This document shows, piece by piece, positions 11,941-22,233 of a stretch of DNA of 64,000 bases; within the stretch, counting starts at the first letter, position 1, and every line of letters begins with the position of its first letter. Under the pieces are notes generated by a model. That model searched no databases. It worked only from the letters and a program-made list of their open reading frames with translations, and was not told the DNA's origin. Location of the stretch: contig JAOVFP010000016.1 of the NCBI GenBank assembly GCA_025738555.1, forward strand, positions 1,550,001-1,614,000, in the 5' to 3' direction. The position numbers and the translations under genes were made by a program. The DNA comes from Cyathus striatus (Eukaryota; Basidiomycota; Agaricomycetes; Agaricales; Nidulariaceae).

Positions 11941-14257
11941 TCAAACTGCTTCGTATCCAATCACATTGCCATTTATACGGACCAAACCATACTCCTCTTT
12001 ATTCTCCTTCCCGTTCTTGGAAGATCTCTTATCCCAATAGCGCAACTTCAATAATAGATAGGGCCACCCAAGTCGTTGCCAGAGAGGTCTCTCGATGACG
12101 TGTTTGCTGTGAAATGCAACAATGATCCATATAGTGACAATGGTCATGGGAATAGCGGCACTAATGTAATGACCGAGAGTTGCTTTGGTATCATTAGTAA
12201 TCTCTTTCACATTCATACCGAATACAGTCTTAAATAAAGATGTTAGGATGTAATAACGATAGCCAAATGTAGACATACCGCAATGTAAGAGGCAGGAAGA
12301 AATATCATCGTAAGGTAAGCTATTTGCTTCATCTAGATTTGAACATGAGCAATGTATGTACCACCAAGGAGGAAAGTATCCGCACAGCTTGAGATAGTTA
12401 GCTTATTTTGAAAACCTGTATACAAGGATTAACATACCTGCACTATCTCTCACAGCAGCTTCCGTCATCTGTCTCATACGTCCACTATCATCTATATTGA
12501 CAGTATTGAAGACCTGAATATGTTAGTTTTATAAAATTAGTAGTAGACAGAAGTGAGTGAAAGGTAATAAACACACAAGACCCATCACATTCTTAAGCCG
12601 TTTGCTCTGCATAATCCTTTGCTCCTCTAGCCGTGAAACTTCGCTTAGAAGGTTATTACATTCCCTTTCCATAATGGATTTGCTGAATTTCCGCTGATCC
12701 TCTGAAATTTCAGGAGCATCAAGAGCAGGATAATGGGTATGGCGAATGAAATCGACACTCTTGCGCAAATTACGGAGAAGTGAAGCGTAATGGAGCAAGT
12801 TTGCGCTTATGGTGTGTAATTGTTGGGTAACTAAATTTAGCTTCCCAGGCTCGGTTATGGCTTCACTTTCCTGTGGAGTAATTAATATTTCGGTTTGGAA
12901 CATAAAAGAGAAACACAAACAAGTTTACATATATGAACATATAAATGCTCTAGTGCTTCGTCCCAGGAATATATTGCATGCCATACGAATGTCAATAGGA
13001 CGAATGTTGGATCACGAGATTTTTGGAATATGTTCTGCCAGTAAACACTTTGCCCTGAGTTTAACATCTGTTAACGGATTGTGCACCGATGATGCTGCAC
13101 ACAACGCTGACTTACGTACCTGCAAAGCGAATGCGCTGTTGTAAATATTCCGCCGTAGTTGTCTTGATATCCTTAATGCTAGGGTGATAAGATATGATAA
13201 CACTTCCACATTTTTTTCTGATCAAATGAACAGAGAGGAAGTCCAAAATTAGCTGGCGCTTGATGTTATCGGTAGTCCTGATGTTCAAAGGTGCATTTGT
13301 ATCAATCATTTGTGAAGCTACGGGATTCGTTTAAGAACATTCATCGAAATGGAAACAGTTGGCAATTCACTTGCCCAGTGCGTTCTTGCTGTTTCTCGTT
13401 ATTTCATTTTGGTTATCAGACACTATCGACCTTAAGAAAGTAATAGAAATTGTAATGTCTGTGCAAATTCCCTTAGTTAACACTTTGAGAATATTTTTAC
13501 ATACTTACGATCATGTTCACCAAGCTTGACATTTTCCTGGTACCGCGAGGGTATCCAATTAAGAGAGGAAGAAAAGAAGAAAGGTTCTATATTGTATCTA
13601 AATAGGAGTAAGATCTGACAATGTCTGTGAATGTCTGAAAGCAATATTCTTACTTTGCCCCCAGCATCTGAAGAACTGAGCCAGACAGATTCTCTATGAA
13701 TAAGGCACGAACACGCAGACCATTCGGTAACTGAGAACAGTTGAGCAAAAATTAATTTGTTGGGTTTAATCCGGTATTGGATAGCCAGATACATACCTTC
13801 CCTTCCCTAATTGTTTTCCAAGTCCCGTCATCATCATTATTATCAGTCATCATGAAACCAGGATCTGCGAATAGTCCTTTATCGTTGACGTCGACATGGT
13901 GTATTACACATGGTTTTGATTTGTCATACTGATGTATGGCTTCCCATATGCCGCTCTTCTTCACTTGCCCCTCCGTCCAGTTTGGAAAACGCGACTTGGG
14001 ATACCCCCTCCAACAGTTACTGCCACAAGCACTGTGATCACAATCTTCTGGAACAGGAGGAAGCCCTGTTTTCAACTGGTCCGAATCTATCTCTGTAGAC
14101 AAAGATGTAGTTTAAGGGTGGATGTAAAGAATGGCTGGAACTTACTGTCGTCAATATCCACCCATGGCCACGGTGCAGATGGCGCTCCATGACGATGCGA
14201 AGGGTTGGTCTTCTTGATGGGCAGGTTGCTGTTCTGATGGTTATGAAATTCGGACAT
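11941..14257 (-). CDS. CorA-type Mg2+ transporter family protein, paralogue B
   Basis: Eleven exons: 14146-14257, 13797-14092, 13654-13730, 13509-13597, 13375-13458, 13120-13317, 12921-13054, 12577-12870, 12442-12513, 12279-12332, 11941-12228. They total 1698 nt, 565 residues. Eight of eleven exons have exactly the length of their counterparts in paralogue A. The start MSEFHNHQNS was preferred over an upstream in-frame ATG at 14329 because it matches A. The GMN motif follows helix 1 (FLPASYIATVFGMNVKEI) and helix 2 is AAIPMTIVTIWIIVAF. The soluble part keeps a Cys/His-rich stretch near residues 50-75 (DHSACGSNCWRGYPKSRFP). Intron 5 has a classic GC donor (G|GCAAGT) where A has GT; intron 9 needs the same GC donor as in A. 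The frame is open throughout. Confidence 0.8.
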
Positions 14258-14363
14258 TTTTCCACGGATGTATAGGTGAAGTGAGTCGTTGAGAGCAACA
14301 GAAATAACTGTTGAGAAAAGAAAAGGCAACCAAGGACAAACGAAGAACAGGATATCAGTGGGG

Positions 14364-14373
14364 AATTATATAC
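14364..14373 (-). promoter_or_regulatory. TATA box of CorA-type paralogue B
   Basis: The reverse strand reads GTATATAATT about 107 bp before the start codon, at the same spacing as in paralogue A. Confidence 0.5.
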
Positions 14374-15379
14374 TGCGCATAATGCTCCTGTTGGTCGGAC
14401 CATGTTGTAAGACTTCCTTTAGACGCTTCCGAGGGTGAAACAAGAATAAAGTTGAGAAATTGGCATGTCTTCTGTGACATTTGACAGACGGAAACCTGTA
14501 GTAAAGATATAAAATTATCTCACAGACGCCCGATCTTGGATGGATATTTATCTACATGCCGGTTGGTGAGATTTTCATTTAATTATACAGTATGCACATG
14601 GTACTTGACAGCGTTCCGAGGACTTCTGCGGGTTTTCTGCGCTAGGTATGTCTATTAATTAATACTGAACGGTGGTTATCCACAGACATAAGATAGTATA
14701 AGATTCTGCCGCCAACATTGCCACAGCCCAATAGTTGTGAACTTTACTCCTTTCTATTTGGTAATAGACGGGTGTTTCGACGAGACTACACCTCAATGCT
14801 CGCATCAATTGCACGGCGAGAGTTATAATTAGTATGATGTGTATTTTCTATCTGTATTCGTAAAGCTAGTACGTAGGCTTAAATCTGACGCTTTGATTAC
14901 CATCTAGTAAGTAAATCCACTTGGCTTGGATATGGCTTGTCAATAGGTTAAGTATGTAATGGCTGCGCATGGATCTAATATACAATAATAGGATAGTCGA
15001 TAAAACCTAAGGCTCGACAATGCTCTCACTAAGTCTTACTGTAAAACACTGGGAAGGAGTTACCCCTCAGGTACTATAAAATTCTATACTCACTCTTTTA
15101 AAATTCTACGTTCGGTTTTCGGGATCATACGATTGTTTGAAAGACTTGGGACAACATTGTCGTTATTTAGACTGATTGAAAATGATGACGCCGCTACGCC
15201 GACTCGGAGCGCAGAAGTTCCCGCACCAGCACTACCACCGTACCCCACGAAGCCAGCCAGCGAAACCACAAGTTCCCACCTCTATATTAATATTACACCA
15301 AGAGACCAACATACACACATCCGTGAGCTTGCAACCTGAGGCATGCCAGTGACTAAGTACTTTGTGCTGGTTGGTGATG

Positions 15380-17036
15380 CCTAAGTGTTATCAGTGATGC
15401 GATGGCTGGCAACCTATGTAGACTCAGATAGTAAGTACAGTAGAGATAAAGTTAAGTGCTACTTACGGCAACGTTGAAACTCAGTTGAAACAAGTTATAT
15501 ATGAATTACCAGTGTATGATATTGTAGATGCTTGATCGACGCGGCGGAGCTGGACAGTTGACGCGAGTGATAGACCCACATAGTCGTTAGCGCTTGTGTA
15601 AATCCGGGTTTACACCATGTGGACAAGTGCCAATGTATAGTTAATCATATGATACATTGGTAGAAGATAACAGACCGACATCGGAACTACAATTCAAGCA
15701 CGTGCGTGACGACACAGTGACTCACGACTACTGTAACATAGTGAAGGTAGATGTTCGTCTACTGATGCTTGTTATAGCTAGTTTTTATGCTTATTCGTTG
15801 CAATTAACTTAATACTCATTGATACCGCTATGGGGGGGATGAAATTATTGGAAATATTAAGTGTTCTTGCCATGTTCCATGTTGAGACAGTTCAGTAAAT
15901 TGGCTGTAGAATCATAATAACCTGCACATATTTAAGTTAGTATTATATTTACTGTACTGACTCGTGTACAACGTGATATTATTTTAAATCTAAGCTCTAT
16001 GAGTATCTGTATCATAATCATGAACCACTAAGCAATACACTATTTCTTACCGAAGTTTTATATATTTAATAAATGCTTACTATGCATTAATACAGTCATT
16101 GGAGGTGTATTACAAGCTGAAGGGCTAAAGGCTCCTATTCCAGAACATCACGCTTCTACAGATCCGTAAACCAAGGGACTGCAAGCTCACTTACCAGGGA
16201 TGGGCGCGGCTTTCAGAGCTTCTCAATATGTTGGTTGGCTTGAAGTTCTTCCACTCTCTCGCCATGCCTACCACTTACTGATACTCATGCGTAGCCCCCA
16301 TCAGAAAATTTGCGAGACACATCTCGATAATCACTTTGGAAAGTTTAATAAATGTATTCAGGCACACCCCATCGATGAAACCGGGGAATCGTAATTGCGG
16401 TCATAGAATAAGTTTTGATTGTAGTAGTAGATATAAAATTATCTCGCAGACGCTCGATTGTGGATGGATTATCATCTGGCATGATGCCGTTGTACGAGAA
16501 GATTCAATAGCTTGAATTGCATTCTAATCATACGGTACGCACGTGGTATTTAACAATGTTCTGTGTTTTTTCTTTGCTTCCCCTACACCACACAATTCGT
16601 TGCAATATTATTCGAAGCAAATTCGATGTTCATTATTTTAAAATTCTAAGGTTGGTTGTCGGGATTGTTTGATCGTTGTCTCCGGTGACTCGGAATGTCC
16701 CGTAGCGTCGTCGTTCTGTAAATTCTTAGCGCCAATTCTATAACTATTACACAGATCTTTCATAGACGCTTGGTCGACGCGTTGCAATGGAGTTATGTAC
16801 TTCGAAAGTTGACCGTCTTGGCGACGTGACGCGGTGTTACTAGTTACGGACCTGCGTTCGTGACGCGTTACTAATACTGGTTTACTTGTTAGTCACACAT
16901 ATCATTTGTCAGCTTCGTGCTGTCAACCACGACTTGACCACGACGACGAACAACCCTTGCTCACCGTCTCAGACGACGGCGCCTTCACTCCCGAAGGCCA
17001 TATACCACATCTCGCAAACTGCACCGTCATGCATAT
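15380..17036. other. Intergenic; orphan fragments of the CorA-type upstream region
   Basis: 15380-15480 ('gcgatggctggcaacctatg' and on) recurs at 29410-29515. 16420-16560 ('gtagatataaaattatctcg' and on) recurs at 9320, 14500 and 29390, the CorA-type upstream region, but here no gene follows. 15090-15130 and 16630-16670 are a further pair of related stretches. The T-rich part around 15830-16100 shows no gene. Confidence 0.45.
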
Positions 17037-17759
17037 ATGTCCCTCCTCCTTCGTTCGCTGTCTCTCCCCCTGTCTCCAGTCCGAGTTATAACCCCAATTC
17101 AAGTTCGAGCGCTCTCCCGGTCCACGCCTTCTGGTGCCCAGAGCCAGAGCCAGAGCAATGCATTGGAGAGAATCAAACATCCTACTCGAGGAGGGCGTGA
17201 TATCGGAGAGAGATACCGCACCCTTGAGAAGTCTCTTCGAGGAAAACAAGCGCGGAGTCAAGATATAGCTACATTGGAGCATACCACCGCCGATGCTGCC
17301 CATACTCCTTCTGCTGCAGCCAAATACGATATAAATACGTTCCATGGGTTCAAGATTCCCGAGGAACCCAAGCCCCCCGCTGACGATGGTGAGTTCCCCT
17401 CTGCCTCTTATGGCGAACTTCGGCTGATGGAGAGGGTAGAGTGCTGCATGTCAGGCTGTGCCGTGTGCGTATACGATCTATACGAAGAGTCTCTTCAAGC
17501 GTATAAAGATTCTCTCGAGGCTCTGCGAAGCTCGCTTGTAAAGCTGGATATACCCGAGGAAGAATGGCCTGCTTCTATCCAGCTGTCTTCCCAATCCAAC
17601 ACGTCACAGGGGACACTACAGCAGAGACAAGAAGCTGTCATGAGCGCATTTGAGAAGATGGAGCTTGCGTTGAAGGCGAAGCATGTACAGGCACAGGGAC
17701 CCCAAGTTGTCGAGGATAAGAAGGATGGGGTGGAAGGAAGGAAAAGTACTTTAAGTTAG
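17037..17759 (+). CDS. Oxidoreductase-like domain protein (OXLD1-like), mitochondrial
   Basis: Two exons, 17037-17388 and 17440-17759, give about 223 residues. The 51-nt intron (GTGAGT...GTAG) is a multiple of three without a stop, so the frame stays open if it is retained. Splicing joins the domain as PADD-ECCMSGCAVCVYDLY. The N-terminus (MSLLLRSLSLPLSPVRV) is basic and hydroxylated with no acidic residue, like a mitochondrial targeting sequence. The core KIPEEPKPPADD followed by CCMSGC.VCVYDLYEESL is the signature of the Oxidored-like domain, named for its cysteines but without an established enzymatic activity. The C-terminus (EEWPASIQ, then a Lys/Glu-rich tail) is variable in the family. 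It is the only one of at least four copies here with an open frame, so it is the likely functional source gene. Confidence 0.75.
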   Translation: MSLLLRSLSLPLSPVRVITPIQVRALSRSTPSGAQSQSQSNALERIKHPTRGGRDIGERYRTLEKSLRGKQARSQDIATLEHTTADAAHTPSAAAKYDINTFHGFKIPEEPKPPADDGEFPSASYGELRLMERVECCMSGCAVCVYDLYEESLQAYKDSLEALRSSLVKLDIPEEEWPASIQLSSQSNTSQGTLQQRQEAVMSAFEKMELALKAKHVQAQGPQVVEDKKDGVEGRKSTLS

Positions 17760-19745
17760 TATCGCGTATTAATACATGTATACCACTCTAATACAACCCA
17801 ACTTTCACTTAGCTCTTCTGTACCCTGCTGTGAACCAGGAGATTAGAGAAGATTCGCCTGCTCATGCGGCATGGAGGAAGCGACGATCGCAGATTCGAGT
17901 TGAGTGGAAAGAGGTCGTTGAGGGTGTGAGGTGGTTATTGTTCAGTAATCGATGAGGGTGCGTTTTGAGAGTTGGTTGTGGTTTCTTCGCTGATTGGTCT
18001 CAGAGTATGCGCTGTCATGGTGGAATGAGTTTTTGGGTTACCTCCAAGAGCTACTCACTGCCCGCCCAAGCAGCTTCATACAGCCCTCCTCCATAACTTA
18101 TAACTGCCGCTTGACGAGCGGAATATCATACACCATATCAACCGCTACTTTGGCCTCCAGGGCAGCTACCAACGACATTCATCCAGACCTCCAAACTTGC
18201 GTTCACAGCCGCCGCTGGCGTACATCCCAATCGAACGTACTGTTCAATAATCATTACGTACTAATCGCTGTGGGTGTGTGTAGGCTTGTGGTACATTTTG
18301 ATTTTGAGACTGGGTAGGATTCATTCGCTGATCTCCCTTGCGCAGTCACGTTGGAGATCCGCATTCTCCAAGCTTTCCTGCTGAAAGAACGTTCTCTTAA
18401 AGCGAATACAGCAGCATCCTACTTGCTAGCGTTTCCCCAGAACTATCTACTGCTCGCTCACGCCGGTCCATACGGCCATCTGTCTCACAGACCAGGTCGG
18501 AGATCCGCATTCTCCAAGCCTACCTGGTCCGCTAGCCTTTGTAGCGTTACCGTGAATTTATGAATTCAAAGCTCAAAGCTCGCGTTCATGCATCATAATC
18601 AAACTCGTACATTGATTCACTGCCCACTGCTCGCTACGTGCCTATACCACTCTAAGGGGCTCTGCGTTGCACAGGCCCGGTTATGAAAACGTTTCTAGAA
18701 ATACTACTGGGGGACTTTTCCCTCACAGCTTGAGCACACGGACTGTTATGCCAGCGTTCAGGCTGTTATGGAGTGCGTTTCTGGCGTGGAGAGAGACGCC
18801 CACAACGGGTTTATTGGAAGATCGTGGAGGATTCAGTACTCATTGAAAGGCTGTTGGTCAGTGATCTTCTGGTACGTTTTATCGATTCACAGCCGGAATT
18901 TGTTCGTTGACCATTATCACAGAGTGCTTTAAGTCTACCTTCCTAGTGCTTTCCAGAGCCGCCCGTGTCGTTTCACATTCGGGGTATGCGTTAAGCTGGA
19001 TCAACTGCTAGGGGAACTTGTTGCCTTTACACGGCATCTCATCGACTGCTCTGTCGATCTTCAAGGCGCTACGGCGAAATCTCTGGAGGATCTAGGCATC
19101 TCAATGATCACAAGTTGATTTTGCTCCATTGCATCCTTTGATCAACGCCTTTCTCATATTATAACGTTATGTTCGTGAGTAGCATTTAGCCGCAGGTGAA
19201 CGAGAGTTACTCCGACCTAGTCCAAAGGGTTATTCTACTCTACAGTGATGCTGACATTCTAGTTGCATATCAGACTTGCTACGAGTCTGACGCACGGTAA
19301 TCACAAGCCATCTCCGAGAGACCATTTTACTCATTCGTAACTGTCGGCATTGATTTGACAGCGTTCTGATGATCCTCATTTCAACAGGTTAAAAGAGGAA
19401 TGTATCATTTGTTAAACGGTTGAGTGATGTGAGTATACTGAACAGACATCTATGTGGGACGTTGGACTGACCTGGAGTAGACGCCGGGAACTTTACTACG
19501 TCAGAACTGGATGTATCCCTCCTTCCTCCAACCTTCCTCCCATTGCAAACCATATCGTGATAACTAAGTACAAACAGCGTTTCTCTTACTGCAGTGTCCG
19601 CGACACTCTAACATGTGGAATTGGAATGGTGAAGGGATGATGTACAGGTTCTTCTGACAGAGGAAATATGAAAAGAAAGAGTAACAGAAAATCATGCGAA
19701 AGCTGTTTTTCATAATTCGTGGACCCCCGTCGTCCACAAGGATCA
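17760..19745. repeat. Dispersed repeat downstream of OXLD1-like gene, first full copy
   Basis: This roughly 2-kb stretch recurs in the same orientation at 31236-34450 and in part at 44725-44930 plus 49436-50460, 10490-11060 and 58795-59000. It contains several related internal blocks of the type 'caagagctac(t/c)cactgcccgcc(c/t)aagc', roughly 150-300 bp apart, and ends with a block 18990-19745 shared only with 33590-34440. Open frames inside (17994-18317, 18351-18563, 19452-19640) are not conserved between copies. The nature of the repeat is unknown. Confidence 0.65.
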
Positions 19746-20706
19746 ACTAGTCCTCATTTATTATAGTACTTACGGCACATTATAATGTAGTAGTATTACC
19801 CCTCTTGTAATTTACAGACTACATACAGTTGGGGACAGTCAAAGGCAGCAAAAAAATATCAACGATTTTTTTTTGCCTCGGACTTCTTCGGGATTGAAAG
19901 AGGATTGAAATAGCTTTCAATCGGTACAACTTTCATGAGATTCCTATGAGCTGTTCTGTCTAAAAACGAAAATAGATTTTTTTCATGCCAAAAAATTTGG
20001 CCATCTACAGAAAAAAGCGTTAAATTCAGAGAAAAATCGCCATTCAACTCTTTTATCATACCATTACTGATTCTAATAAATGAGACCTATTCATTGAGCC
20101 GTTGTTGAGAAAAAAAATGAACAAAATCTTCAACTGGTGCTTTATCAATACTGACAAACATTGATGGTCAGATATATTTGCTATCGAGAATGATGAAGAT
20201 AAATATGCTATCAGGACTGAGAAGAATAAATAATATACTGTGTGCTACCCAGTTTCAATTCCATGCACACCAGTCTCTATTGTAATTTGTTTTACAGGAT
20301 GAGTCGGCCTCACAGACACACATCTAAGAAACAGAAAACCAATTTGCATGGCCTGAGGAATGTCTCTCAGCCCTCACTTGCACCAACTCTCTTGGATACT
20401 TTACATGCTCACAGCAGCACACCAGATCTCCTGTCAGCTCCCCCGGATGAGGATATCCCAGTCATGTTTGATAGCTTGAGAGTGGACTGGGAGAGAGAAG
20501 ATTTAGTTTTGGTGAATTCAGATATAGATGAGGCAGGAGAGCAAGATTTATTGGAAGATGAAGAGCTTGCAAATGATCTGGTTGAAATGGTAAAGGTGCT
20601 GGACAATGCTGATGATGGTGAATGGTTACCAGCTAGGTTGAAAAAGGAGAATGTGTTGAAAAAAGGTGCGAGAACAACTGTAAATAATTTAAATTTTATG
20701 CTTATC

Positions 20707-21095
20707 TGTTAGTGACAGACGAGCAAAAACTCAAAGTCGAACTCAAACACGAAGAAGAAAGAAAGAAAAGTGAATCTTATTGCTTGTCTGGAATAAACTA
20801 GCACAAGAATAAGGAATATCTAACTAAAATGACCATATTTATAATAAAAGTCCATGAGGAAACTGCATGTAATCTAGCCTACACTATAACACATGTTTAC
20901 TGTGCTTCTACTGTGCAAACTCATATACTATGTATGTAACAAGCATGGCCAAACTGTGGACTGTGCCTGTAGTCTTGATGAATAATGCATGTTGATATGC
21001 ATGGTGTCCGCATTGTATGTCATGTGATATATGTCAGGTGACTGTGATAAGATAAGTTATATGGATTAGATAAGATAAGCTGTGAAATCCTAACA
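20707..21095. mobile_element. Solo LTR, 389 bp, copy 1
   Basis: The unit begins TGTTAG and ends CTAACA, the TG...CA inverted tips of a long terminal repeat, and is flanked by a perfect 5-bp duplication TTATC (20702-20706 and 21096-21100). It is nearly identical to 32025-32413 and the same length. No internal retrotransposon sequence is present, so it is a solo LTR left by recombination. It sits in an intron of the Tc1-like transposase. Confidence 0.85.
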
Positions 21096-21665
21096 TTATC
21101 ACATACTTAGAGCATCCAAAGCAATATGTAAAGGGGCCTGATGTCATGTCGAAATCCAATTGCACACAGTGTTGTTACAAAAAGCAATGGAAAGGACAAG
21201 CCCAGCTTGATTCCTTTCTAAAACCTCACCCAACTCAATCAATTAACATTTCAATGAATGAACGAGAGGTCATATCATTGAACAGTAGCTCAGATGAAGC
21301 TTCTCCTGTAACAAAGAGCATAAAAACATTGGCTCGACATGCATCACACAGCCCGGAGATATCTGATGAACAGCCACCTGTGTCACCATCAGATAGTGAT
21401 CTCTCTTTGCATTTTAGTGGTTCTTCCACTGCATTGGATCTTGACCCATCTCGAGATGTGATTGATGAACATTTTAATAATGTGGACTTAGAGCTCATCA
21501 CTCGCATAGAGGCCGAAATTGCAGAAATGCCAGATATCAATGAAATTGATGGTGAGGCATGGGAGAATGAGTTGGATGAGAGTGTTTGTGATCCAAAAAT
21601 CAAGCCTCAGCCATGAGATATATTATGAAAAAAAATACAGGATGAGCTAAAGAAGAACAGCAAGG

Positions 21666-22233
21666 ATGGGGGGGTGGTTAGTCGGTTGGGTGTACCTAGT
21701 CAAAGAATAAATATGCGAGTTGATCAAGATGTCCATCCGATCTGGGATGTTCTAAGGTGAGAGGGAGTAAACTTGATTAGATTCTGTAGTGTAACTACAG
21801 GGATTTATATACCAGAAAAACCAATAAATCTAAACTAAGTAAGAGCAATTGTATTGGATGAAGAATGTAAAAGGAAAAATGTGAAACATTAGAAATAAAT
21901 AGGAAACTCAGTAAGATAGTCCAATGTGTTGAGGTTTGCGAGGAGACAAGTTTTCCAAACATCAGGGTCTGGTGTCAGTGCTGATGTTGGAGCTATTTTG
22001 AGAATTTGACGTGTCACAGGAGTTGGGTATAATGTCAGAACAGTGAACGAAGAGGTATAATTTGAGGATAGTATGAAGAGAGCAAGCGGGAAGGAGAGGA
22101 CAGGTTGAGACGAGCAGAACACGTACAAACACATCAATGATGCATGATGCGTGATTATGTAATCGTATTTGGAATGTCTTCAGATGTCTGAGATATTGTG
22201 TTTCGCATCGCAGGCATTTTGCCTGCTCTACAA
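21666..22233. mobile_element. Small inverted-repeat element inside the transposase gene, copy 1
   Basis: About 570 bp of unrelated sequence splits the transposase reading (KKNSK before, A-LSYSQLNK after), with a possible AAGG duplication at the edges. It is related to 28378-28963: both share 'gggtgttctaagg'-like and 'aaacattagaaat'-like blocks and end with a small hairpin, 'ggcatttt/gcgaaacgcctgctctaca'. There is no convincing coding capacity; a minus-strand frame at 21889-22137 is not conserved well between copies. Confidence 0.55.

Larger units (their letters stand above)
11800..15370. repeat. Tandem duplication unit 2 (CorA-type paralogue B)
   Basis: This is the direct-repeat partner of 6580-9990, with the same gene order, exon lengths and upstream markers. 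The roughly 1.8 kb between the units contains dispersed-repeat material, so the duplication is tandem but interrupted. Confidence 0.75.

Noticed and set aside
19859..20059. 66-codon minus-strand frame just inside the Tc1-like terminal repeat
   Set aside because: It lies in the AT-rich subterminal region; the transposase is clearly on the other strand.
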